Shown: positions 24,395 through 32,484 of the stretch, in pieces | Layout of the letters: each line of letters opens with the position of its first letter | Numbering within the stretch: position 1 is the stretch's first letter | Source of the DNA: Lutibacter sp. | Lineage (GTDB): Bacteria; Bacteroidota; Bacteroidia; Flavobacteriales; Flavobacteriaceae | Reading direction: 5' to 3' | Length of the DNA: 38,769 nucleotides | NCBI RefSeq assembly: GCF_030692605.1 | Contig: NZ_JAUYUD010000078.1 | Coordinates: 1 to 38,769 of the forward strand | The notes under the pieces: generated by a model | Database searches by the model: none | Seen by the model: the letters and a program-made list of their open reading frames with translations, nothing else | Told to the model about the DNA's origin: nothing | Made by a program: the position numbers and the translations under genes

Positions 24395-26415
24395 GTTTTA
24401 TTTGATTTATAGACACTTAACTCTGTAATAGATGTGAAACCTGAGACATTTTTAGTGTATTTGTTCCAGTGATCCTGAATCATTGCATCGCCAATAATAC
24501 GAATGGCTTTTGTTTTTACGGACTCAAAACTAATCATGTATTCAGCAAAATGTGGCTGAAAAAAAACAACATCTGTTTTTGGTAATGGTGGATTGAAAGT
24601 GCTTTTATTGACAGAAACCCACTTATTTTCTTCATTTTTGTATTGAACATTCAGAGAAGTGAACCAACCACCAAATTCTTCCATCCCTCCTGTATTAAAG
24701 ACCAACATATCAATATCTTGTTCCTCGTTCCATTCATATCCATAATAATCTACTTTCGGGATTTTTGCTTTGGCAGCCAAACTATAAAATACTGAACCTG
24801 CTCCATTAATCTTTCCATCACGAATTACTTCTGCATTTTTAGCATAGATTGATTTACCAAAAGTGGTCCAACATGAATCGAGTACAGATTCATTTAAAGT
24901 GTTTACATTAGCCAATACTTTGGCAGCCTCTTTTTCAATATTTATGCCACGAACTAACAATTCAAAATCTTTTTTTAAAAATTTTTCACCATTGTCCAAT
25001 TGTACAGTTACTTTGTACTTTCCTGAAATTACTGGTGTACCCGTGAGTCTTCCGTTATTAAATGAAATACCTTTTGGAAGTTTACCATCAACTAATTTCC
25101 AATTGTATTTTTTATTGGCATCGCTGTAAAAAACAAAATCAACAGGCTTGTTTACTTCCATTCGTGCTGCTGGACCAATATAAAACTCAAGTGGAGCATT
25201 AAACACAGTATTTGTATTTATGGTAATTATTTCCTTGCCTGGTTTTCCTGTAACTTTTCCGCCTTTATCCTTTACAAGTTGAACGGTCATTTGTACCATT
25301 CTGTCAATCTGATTTTGAATGCTCGAGTCAGGTAATTCATATCTGGTAATATTGATGTAAGTGTCATTAAATGGTTTTGTCCAAGTATCAATAGGTAAAT
25401 ACAAATCTTTAGGCAAAGCTTTAAAGCCATAAACAATTCCCAACAATCCAGCAACAGTAGCTGCCTGATTGTCTGCATCAAAACCCATGGCACAGGATAG
25501 ATCAAGCGTGCGTTGAAAATCTCCATTGCCGTATAACAATGCTAATATTCCGCATGCACCATTTAGGTTTGCATTCCAAATTGTTTTAGTTAAGTCAGGT
25601 TCGTTTATGTAATATTTATTTGCCATTTCCTGCCAGGCATCTTGCCATTTGTTAGGATATTTTTTATGCAAAGCAATCATGTCGCGAATTGTTTGGGCAT
25701 ATCTGCCGTTACTAGGCAACTCTTTTAAACCAATGTTTATTAATTTGTTAATGTCCTTCTCAAAAAAAGCTGCTGCATACATGGCACCGTAATGAATAGT
25801 AGGTTCTGTTCCCCAGCCATCACTAGTAATTCTCGCCGCCCAATCTGATTTTTGTGCCACATATTTTACCATTCCAGGAGCAGTATAAGCCCATATTTCA
25901 TTAATCAGTTGTGGATCAATTTGAAACCAATGAGGATTAATATCCTTATCTCCTGTGAAAGGAGGTGTAAATCCATAGTGCATTAATCCTAGTGTAGCGC
26001 GATTAGCCAACCACACACGGTCACGAATGTGATACATCCAAGTTTCACGTATTTGCTCGTATGTTGGCTCGAAACCATATTTTTCCATTGCAAGCAAATA
26101 CATATACTCCACATCTGTATCATCATCTGAAAATGCGCCATTATATTTTTTTAATTTATCAAGATTTTTGCTGTAACCATAAGGCCAATTTTCAGCACCA
26201 GGCGCATTTACATATTTATTTTCATGTGGAAGACCATAAATATTACCAATCATCTGACCAATCCAAGCTCCAGCAATTTTATTGTGCATTTCGCTTAACG
26301 AAATCGATTTCTTATCACTTGTTTGCTTTTTCGGTTTCATCGAAGAAAAAAGAAATAAGGCAACGATTGTTAACACAATGATGGTAAATGATGATATGGA
26401 ACTTTTATATTTCAT
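24388..26415 (-). CDS. large exported ADP-ribosylglycohydrolase with Ig and C-terminal modules (ARH-a)
   Basis: A protein of 675 residues. The N-terminal hydrophobic segment (about 8-26) acts as signal or anchor. The ARH domain (about 38-400) has NKIAGAWIGQMIGNIYGLPHE, the first acidic motif DDDTD (97-101), and the second GFDADNQAATVAGLLG (311-326). A putative Ig-like module (about 415-490) contains LPKGISFNNGRLTGTPVISGKYKVTVQ. A last module (about 495-675) resembles discoidin/NPCBM-type beta-sandwich carbohydrate-binding domains. Its start shares one base with the SusD stop, so it is coupled to that gene. It diverges more from ARH-b and ARH-c than those two do from each other. Extra modules suggest it binds a polymer or cell-bound substrate. 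Confidence 0.85.
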   Translation of the reverse strand: MKYKSSISSFTIIVLTIVALFLFSSMKPKKQTSDKKSISLSEMHNKIAGAWIGQMIGNIYGLPHENKYVNAPGAENWPYGYSKNLDKLKKYNGAFSDDDTDVEYMYLLAMEKYGFEPTYEQIRETWMYHIRDRVWLANRATLGLMHYGFTPPFTGDKDINPHWFQIDPQLINEIWAYTAPGMVKYVAQKSDWAARITSDGWGTEPTIHYGAMYAAAFFEKDINKLINIGLKELPSNGRYAQTIRDMIALHKKYPNKWQDAWQEMANKYYINEPDLTKTIWNANLNGACGILALLYGNGDFQRTLDLSCAMGFDADNQAATVAGLLGIVYGFKALPKDLYLPIDTWTKPFNDTYINITRYELPDSSIQNQIDRMVQMTVQLVKDKGGKVTGKPGKEIITINTNTVFNAPLEFYIGPAARMEVNKPVDFVFYSDANKKYNWKLVDGKLPKGISFNNGRLTGTPVISGKYKVTVQLDNGEKFLKKDFELLVRGINIEKEAAKVLANVNTLNESVLDSCWTTFGKSIYAKNAEVIRDGKINGAGSVFYSLAAKAKIPKVDYYGYEWNEEQDIDMLVFNTGGMEEFGGWFTSLNVQYKNEENKWVSVNKSTFNPPLPKTDVVFFQPHFAEYMISFESVKTKAIRIIGDAMIQDHWNKYTKNVSGFTSITELSVYKSNKTW

Positions 26416-27929
26416 TAATTTGGATTTTGAACAAGATTAGTGTTTGCGTTTAGAGCACTTTGGGGTATTGGAAATAATTTTTTATTTGGTCCAGAAGCTG
26501 GTTTTTCCCACCAAGAATTTCCCCACACACCAAAGCGTATTTGATCTTGTCGCCTGTGACCTTCCCAAGCAAACTCTCTTCCTAATTCATCTAATAGTTC
26601 GTTATTAGTAATGTTTCCAATGGTATAAACAGGCAATCCTGCTCTTGTTCTAATTTTTTGCAAATCAGGATTGTTTATGAAGCCAGCTACAGAACCTCCG
26701 CCACGATGAAGTGCTTCAAGTTTAGTATAGAGTACATCAGCATAGCGAAAAAGAACGAAGTCGTTTTCCATATCGACTACATCGTAACTAAGTTTTTCTT
26801 GGTATTCATATTTGGCAACTCGAGCACCTTCCCATTCTCCTCTTGATTTGTAATTTGCGATAGTAGGTGTGTAGATGAATGGTTTACCTCCTATAACAAT
26901 AGCATTTCCTTTGATGTCGTATTGTTGTCCAAAGAGAAAGGATTTTCTTCTGATATCATTGGCTGCATATTTGCCAAAAAAGTCAGGCTGCAATACAAAT
27001 CCGTCCCAAGGCACACCTGCTAAATTAAATGTTGACTGGCTATCAGCATTTAATGTGAGGGCTTGCCAATAAAAGTGTTCGTCTGTGAGCTGAGGATGAT
27101 AAGGAATTACAAAAATATTTTCTTTTGAGCCTTCATTTTTTACTTTAAAATTGGCGAAATAGTCATTTTCGATTTGGTATTTATTTAATGCTATAACCTT
27201 GTCACAAGCCGCTACTGCTTCAACAAATTGATTTTTTCCTACCCATTCTTGTGCGTTAATGTACATCTTTGCTAAAAGAGTATAAGCCATTCCTTTTGTA
27301 ACTCTTCCGTAATATTCTGGTGTAGGAGATTCTTGCAAAAGATTGACATTGTCTAGTATTTCTTTAACTATAAAATCATATACAAATTGTCTGTTCTTTT
27401 GTTGTGGTGGGTTTCTATCACTAAAATCTACAGAAAATGGAATATTGCCCCAGTAGTCTATAGCCCAATAGTAATAAAAGGCTCGAAGGGTTTTGATTTC
27501 TGCAATCACTCTATCTTTGTTTTTAATATCAAGCGGCGTTATTACCTGCAAGATTTCGTTACAGGCCGATATTCCTTCAAAAACCATATCCCACGATTTT
27601 GTAAGGATTTTATTGTTAGCTGTTGAGCTGCCGAGAGTGTGTTTCTGAATGACTTCCCATCGTCCTTGCTCGAACCATTCACCATTGTGTTTGGTAGGAA
27701 TAACAAGCTCATCTGATGCGTTTTGACCTAGCGACCAAAGCCTTTGTTCTTCTGGGTAAGGCTGTAGTTTTACATAAGCACGACCAGCATAAGCAATTAC
27801 ATTTTGTTCATTGGTTAAGAAATTACCTGCTGGAATTTCAGAATACACCTCTTCCGTAAGGTCGGTACAAGAAAATATACTAGAAGCCAATAAGACTAAT
27901 GAAACAGTTGAGATTAAATATTTTTTCAT
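26415..27929 (-). CDS. SusD/RagB family nutrient-binding lipoprotein
   Basis: Cell-surface glycan- or ligand-binding partner of the SusC channel, 504 residues. The lipoprotein signal ends SSIFSC, with lipid site C21. It has family-typical segments: SCTDLTEEVYSEIP near the mature N-terminus, AEIKTLRAFYYYWAIDYWGNIPF (TPR region), and a C-terminal FAWEGHRRQDQIRFGVW followed by KLFPIPQSALNANTNLVQNPN. Length and order match the family. The gap to SusC is 14 bases; the stop overlaps the ARH-a start by one base. Its presence makes the locus a polysaccharide-utilisation-type locus, here with ARH enzymes in place of usual glycoside hydrolases. Confidence 0.95.
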   Translation of the reverse strand: MKKYLISTVSLVLLASSIFSCTDLTEEVYSEIPAGNFLTNEQNVIAYAGRAYVKLQPYPEEQRLWSLGQNASDELVIPTKHNGEWFEQGRWEVIQKHTLGSSTANNKILTKSWDMVFEGISACNEILQVITPLDIKNKDRVIAEIKTLRAFYYYWAIDYWGNIPFSVDFSDRNPPQQKNRQFVYDFIVKEILDNVNLLQESPTPEYYGRVTKGMAYTLLAKMYINAQEWVGKNQFVEAVAACDKVIALNKYQIENDYFANFKVKNEGSKENIFVIPYHPQLTDEHFYWQALTLNADSQSTFNLAGVPWDGFVLQPDFFGKYAANDIRRKSFLFGQQYDIKGNAIVIGGKPFIYTPTIANYKSRGEWEGARVAKYEYQEKLSYDVVDMENDFVLFRYADVLYTKLEALHRGGGSVAGFINNPDLQKIRTRAGLPVYTIGNITNNELLDELGREFAWEGHRRQDQIRFGVWGNSWWEKPASGPNKKLFPIPQSALNANTNLVQNPN

Positions 27930-27943
27930 AATTTCTGTTTTAA

Positions 27944-30892
27944 TTATTTGAATGCTGCTTTTATACCGATAGACAAAGATGTGGTTCTAGGATAGTATGA
28001 TAATCTATCTATTCCTGGTTCTAAACCGCCTTGATTTACTTCTGGATCTATTCCTTTGTATTTGGTAATCCAAAAAACATTTTGAGCTGAACCAAAGATA
28101 TTTAATCCTGAAATGTATTTCGATTCAATGTTAAAATTATAGTTAAGGGTAATGTTGTCTAATTTCAAAAACGATGCGTCTTCAAGATATTTTGAAGAAT
28201 AGGTAATGTTTCCTATAAATTCTGGATTTTCTAACTGTATGTGAACAATATTTCGAAGACCTATATTATTCCAAGACTCATAATACAAACGATATGAATT
28301 CAACACTTTGCCTCCAATTCCTGCACGAAATACAAATCCTAAATTCCAATTTTTATAGGAAAGGTCATTACTCCAACCAATTATAGCATCTGGATTAGCA
28401 CTGCCTAAATTTTCCCATTTACTTTTATCAACTTCGCCAATAGGGTTTTGATTTTTAAATACATCATAGCCGTCTTTAACACCCAACCAAACTGGACCAT
28501 AAAAAGTGCCGAGTTCTTGTCCTTCTTGAATTCGTTGAGTCCAAACTCCAACTGTACCACCAATAAAAGCGGTCTCGTAAGATGTTTGAGTAAATTCGCT
28601 ATTAGAGATTTTATCTAAATAATTTTTATTATGACTGGCGGTAAGAGTAGAATTCCATTGAAAATTATCGTTTTTAATCAGTGTACTATTAAGAGTTAAC
28701 TCTATACCTCTGTTGCTGATTGTGCCTACGTTTGTAAACAATGTAGGATAAAGGTATGGAGGAACAGACACTTGAAATTCCCATAGTAAATCTTCGGTTT
28801 TGCGAACATAATATTCTATGCTACCGCTTAATCTTTTATTTAAAACGGAAAAATCAATTCCTATATTTAACTCGTTTTTCGTTTCCCATTTTAAATCAGG
28901 ATTAGGATTTTGCCCTGGCCCATAAGAATTAATCCACTGTTGATTGTAGTATAGACTGCCTACTCTTTCTAACAAAAGTTGAGATCGATAAGGACTAAAA
29001 TCTTGGTTTCCAGTTACTCCGTATCCAACACGCAATTTCAAACTATTAATCCAATTTACATCTTTAAGAAAGGCTTCTTCGCTTAATCTCCAACCTAAAC
29101 TTAATGAGGGAAATAATCCCCATTTATTATCAGTACCGAACTTAGATGAGCCTTCATTTCTTATTGATGCCGATGCAAGATACTTACCATCATAATTATA
29201 CATCACCCTATTAAAAAAGGCAATTAGCGTGCTGGATTCTTTATAAGAACCCAGTTCTCCTTTTCCTTCTCTAAAATAAGAACCTGCAGCAATATTGTTA
29301 TAAAGAAATAAGTCTGTGTCAAAATTAGAATTTCCTATAAAAGAACTATTCATTTCGTACTCTTGATAAGAGTAGCCAGCTATTGCTTGCAAATTATGTT
29401 TATCGAAGGACTTGTTATAAGTCAAAACACTTTCAAACTGTGAGTTGCTGTTGCGACCATTAGCGATGTCGGCTTCTCCATTAATACCTATAATAGTAGG
29501 GTAATATTTTGTTTTATAAGAGCTGTCTTCCCAATCTGATTTTTGTGTAGCGATAAAATTATCCCAAATAAGACTGTTAGTAACTTTTAGTTTTGCTCTA
29601 AGGCTTAACAAAATATCCGTTGTTTTACCTTCACGTGTTCTTTCGTTTAACATTGCTACTGGGTTATAATATTCTAATCCTTGTTTGAAGGAATATCCAC
29701 CTGTTGCTGGATTCGAATTATCATAAACTGGCTGTGTTGGGTTTTGGATAAAAGCCTGTCTAAATATTTCGTAATTTGCTGGACTATAAGTTCTTATATT
29801 ATTTGTAACATTAAAGTCAAAAGTAAGTTTATCATCGAAAACTTTTTGGATTAAATTAGCTTTAATGATAAGATTTTCCGCTTCATTTTTCTGCAATAAA
29901 CCTTGATTACTCACGTGTGTTAGTGATAAACGTTGAGAAAAGGTTTCTGTTCCTCCCGAAAAGCTAAGATGATTCTCAAAACTAATAGGATTTTCATTTG
30001 TTACCTCTTTAAACCAATCTGTGTTGCTGCCAAAAAGACTTCCCGCTTTCGATGGTTGATAGGTTTCAATTGCATATTTAAACTCATCTGCAGTTAAGTT
30101 TTTTACACCTCTTGGAGCAACTTGAGTAGAAATTTGAGAAGAAAATTCAAAAGTTCCCTTACCTCGCTTTGCGGCTTTAGTAGTGATGATAATAACTCCA
30201 TTTGAGCCACGTGTTCCGTAAATAGCAGCAGCAGAACCATCTTTCAATACATCAAAGGATTCAATATCTTGAAAATTCACATTCTTCAAATCTGCTCCAA
30301 TTACTCCATCTATAATGATTAAAGGTCCTTGTCCTGATGTAAGTGTATTTGTTCCACGCAAAAGAATCTGATATCCAGCCATTGGATCAGCTCCATTTGG
30401 TTTAGTTATAGACAAACCTGCTACCTTTCCTTGAATTAATCCCATTGGATTATTGTAAACTCCTTTATTAAAAGCATCTGATTTCAATGTAGTTACGGCC
30501 CCAGTAATTTCTTTTTTTGTTGTAGTACCATATCCAATTACTACAATTTCATCTAAGTTTTGAGATGATTCATTTAATTTTATATCGATGTGATTCCTTT
30601 TACTTACTGAAACTTCTCTGGTTTGGAAGCCCATAAACGAAAAGATTAAAATTGCATCAGGAGAAGCCTTAAGCGTATAATCACCTTCGAAGCTGGTCAA
30701 GGTTCCTGTTTGTGTGCCTTTTACTAATACATTTACACCAGAGAGTGAATTGCCTGTAGCGTCAGTTACTTTCCCACTAACAACAAAGTTAGCATTAGAT
30801 TGAGCCGATAGCTGTGCAATAGGATATAAAGAGATTGAAGCAAGAAGTATCCAGTAAAATATTCTTGAATGATTAATAAAGTTTGTTTTCAT
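27944..30892 (-). CDS. SusC/RagA family TonB-dependent outer membrane transporter
   Basis: Outer-membrane channel of 982 residues that imports ligand with energy from TonB/ExbBD. A signal peptide ends ISLYPIAQLSAQ. A carboxypeptidase-regulatory-like domain follows (about 35-110, VSGKVTDATGNSLSGVNVLV). The TonB-box-like segment DEIVVIGYGTTTKKEITGAV leads to the plug, and the plug motif ADPMAGYQILLRGTNTL is followed by the barrel. A C-terminal YYPRTTSLSIGIKAAFK matches family ends. It is shorter than many SusC proteins but has no gaps in the expected order. It is preceded by ribokinase (11-base gap) and followed by SusD, so it is cotranscribed with both. Confidence 0.95.
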   Translation of the reverse strand: MKTNFINHSRIFYWILLASISLYPIAQLSAQSNANFVVSGKVTDATGNSLSGVNVLVKGTQTGTLTSFEGDYTLKASPDAILIFSFMGFQTREVSVSKRNHIDIKLNESSQNLDEIVVIGYGTTTKKEITGAVTTLKSDAFNKGVYNNPMGLIQGKVAGLSITKPNGADPMAGYQILLRGTNTLTSGQGPLIIIDGVIGADLKNVNFQDIESFDVLKDGSAAAIYGTRGSNGVIIITTKAAKRGKGTFEFSSQISTQVAPRGVKNLTADEFKYAIETYQPSKAGSLFGSNTDWFKEVTNENPISFENHLSFSGGTETFSQRLSLTHVSNQGLLQKNEAENLIIKANLIQKVFDDKLTFDFNVTNNIRTYSPANYEIFRQAFIQNPTQPVYDNSNPATGGYSFKQGLEYYNPVAMLNERTREGKTTDILLSLRAKLKVTNSLIWDNFIATQKSDWEDSSYKTKYYPTIIGINGEADIANGRNSNSQFESVLTYNKSFDKHNLQAIAGYSYQEYEMNSSFIGNSNFDTDLFLYNNIAAGSYFREGKGELGSYKESSTLIAFFNRVMYNYDGKYLASASIRNEGSSKFGTDNKWGLFPSLSLGWRLSEEAFLKDVNWINSLKLRVGYGVTGNQDFSPYRSQLLLERVGSLYYNQQWINSYGPGQNPNPDLKWETKNELNIGIDFSVLNKRLSGSIEYYVRKTEDLLWEFQVSVPPYLYPTLFTNVGTISNRGIELTLNSTLIKNDNFQWNSTLTASHNKNYLDKISNSEFTQTSYETAFIGGTVGVWTQRIQEGQELGTFYGPVWLGVKDGYDVFKNQNPIGEVDKSKWENLGSANPDAIIGWSNDLSYKNWNLGFVFRAGIGGKVLNSYRLYYESWNNIGLRNIVHIQLENPEFIGNITYSSKYLEDASFLKLDNITLNYNFNIESKYISGLNIFGSAQNVFWITKYKGIDPEVNQGGLEPGIDRLSYYPRTTSLSIGIKAAFK

Positions 30893-30903
30893 AATTTTTG
30901 TTT

Positions 30904-31836
30904 TTATAATTGAGCCAACTCACTACTAAATAATAACAATTCATTACGGTATGGAATTGATGACTGAGCACCCATCCTTGTTACGCTGAGAGCTGATGCT
31001 TTCGCTGCTGTTTTTGCCGCTTCTAATATTGTTTTTCCTTCGGAAAGTCCAACGCAAAGTGTGCCACTGAAACAATCGCCTGCTGCGGTGGTATCAATCG
31101 CCGTTACTTTAGTAGCTATAATATTATAATAATTATCTTTCTCCTTAACAAATACTCCCATTGAGCCCATCGTAATCACAACATTCTGAACCCCCTTTGC
31201 ACTTATTATATCAGCCGCTTGCTTCGCTCGCTCAAAGTTAATTACCTTTATGCCAGAAAGTATTTCTGCTTCTGTTTCATTGGGCGTAACAAGATAAATA
31301 TTTTTAAGTAATTTGTCTGATAAAGTTCTAGCGGGAGCTGGATTAAGAATTACAGGAATTCCGTTTTTTGATGCCAATTCCGCTACATACTCAACTGTCT
31401 CAATCGGTATTTCTAATTGCATTAAAATCAAGTCTGCTGTTTTTATTTCATCTTTCGCTTTATCCACGTCAGATGGATTTAAATTTCCATTTGCCCCTGA
31501 AGCTACTGAAATGCAATTCTCCCCGTAAGAATCCACCATAATTAATGCAACTCCAGAAGGAGCTTTTGGATCGGAGAATATAAAATTTGTATTTATCCCT
31601 TCTGAGTTGTATAATTCAATGGATTGTTTTCCGAAAATATCGTTTCCTGTTTTGGAAATAAAAGTGACCTTACCCCCTTGTCGTGCTGCTGCTACTGCCT
31701 GATTGGCTCCTTTACCGCCTGAATTCATCAAGAAAGTACCACCAATAACAGTTTCTCCTGGAATAGGTAATCTATCACCTTTAATAACCATGTCTGTATT
31801 GCAACTTCCTATTACAATAATTTTTTTCTTATTCAT
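30904..31836 (-). CDS. rbsK: ribokinase
   Basis: Cytoplasmic PfkB-family kinase of 310 residues that phosphorylates D-ribose to ribose 5-phosphate. It has the family signatures: NTDMVIKGDRLPIPGET near the start, NSGGKGANQAVAAARQGG in the first third (the ribose-binding GGKGxN motif), a central PTPNETE-like VTPNETEAE, and DTTAAGDCFSGTL for the catalytic Asp and anion hole. The last reads AAGD where many family members have GAGD. It is the first gene of the run, 11 bases before SusC. Having a ribokinase as the leading cytoplasmic enzyme is the main reason to infer that the locus releases ribose. Confidence 0.93.
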   Translation of the reverse strand: MNKKKIIVIGSCNTDMVIKGDRLPIPGETVIGGTFLMNSGGKGANQAVAAARQGGKVTFISKTGNDIFGKQSIELYNSEGINTNFIFSDPKAPSGVALIMVDSYGENCISVASGANGNLNPSDVDKAKDEIKTADLILMQLEIPIETVEYVAELASKNGIPVILNPAPARTLSDKLLKNIYLVTPNETEAEILSGIKVINFERAKQAADIISAKGVQNVVITMGSMGVFVKEKDNYYNIIATKVTAIDTTAAGDCFSGTLCVGLSEGKTILEAAKTAAKASALSVTRMGAQSSIPYRNELLLFSSELAQL

Positions 31837-32484
31837 GAGTTTTGTTTTTAAACTATGCTAAAAATATCATTTTAAATACTTAAAAAAATTCAATAAATGA
31901 TGATTATTAATATGAATAAATTAATACATATATTTTTAATATATTGATTATTAGTTATATATATGTATATAATTGAAAACTAACAATAATTATAAAGATA
32001 TAATTTCAACTAAAGAATTGAGAAGTTTAAAATACATTAAGTTTATTGCAAAAAAATTCGTTTAACAATTACCAGTATTTAATAAAAATAGCTTCAAAAA
32101 ATGTTGCTAATACACATTGAATTAATAACAATTACATGAAGAAGAATTTTTATTTATGTTTTTAATAATGAAAAGCACCTCATTCACAATATAGAAACCG
32201 CACTTTGGTTTCGGCTAACTCTACCATTTAAGTACTATTCGAGGCTTTTTTTCTGATTTGCAAATTTAGGCGCAGCCAATAACTTTTAGAATTTATTTTG
32301 AATTTAAAAATTAGCCAGAAGATTTAGGGGAGAGATAATTAAACTCATTATTTTCCTAGAATGTTAAGCATGTTTCCAGAATCCTATTTTACTTAAAAAA
32401 CATAAGTGAATCTAAGAAAGATAAATCTCAGAAGTTGATTATTATATGAGCCATAAGTATGTGAAAAGCCTAGATGATATTAGG
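31837..32484. other. intergenic region between citF and rbsK
   Basis: No gene seen. Very AT-rich near rbsK, where the promoter of the ribosyl operon should lie; no clear TAnnTTTG box is found there. An 82-base imperfect inverted structure lies at 32171-32252. The stretch 32253-32484 just past citF shows nothing further. Confidence 0.6.
32171..32252. repeat. structured inverted-repeat element, possible small RNA or terminator
   Basis: Outer arms AAAAGCACCTC (32171-32181) and GAGGCTTTTTTT (32241-32252) pair with a small bulge. Inside is a perfect hairpin GAAACC/GGTTTC (32194-32199, 32207-32212) with a 7-base loop. The minus strand contains the tRNA-like string GGTAGAGTTAGCC, but the full tRNA consensus (anticodon U33, T arm) is missing. 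It could be a terminator for citF or an unrecognised RNA. Confidence 0.35.

Noticed and set aside
32190-32252. Possible tRNA gene on the minus strand
   Set aside because: A D-arm-like string and a 7-base hairpin loop are present, but U33, a T arm and a proper acceptor stem are missing.
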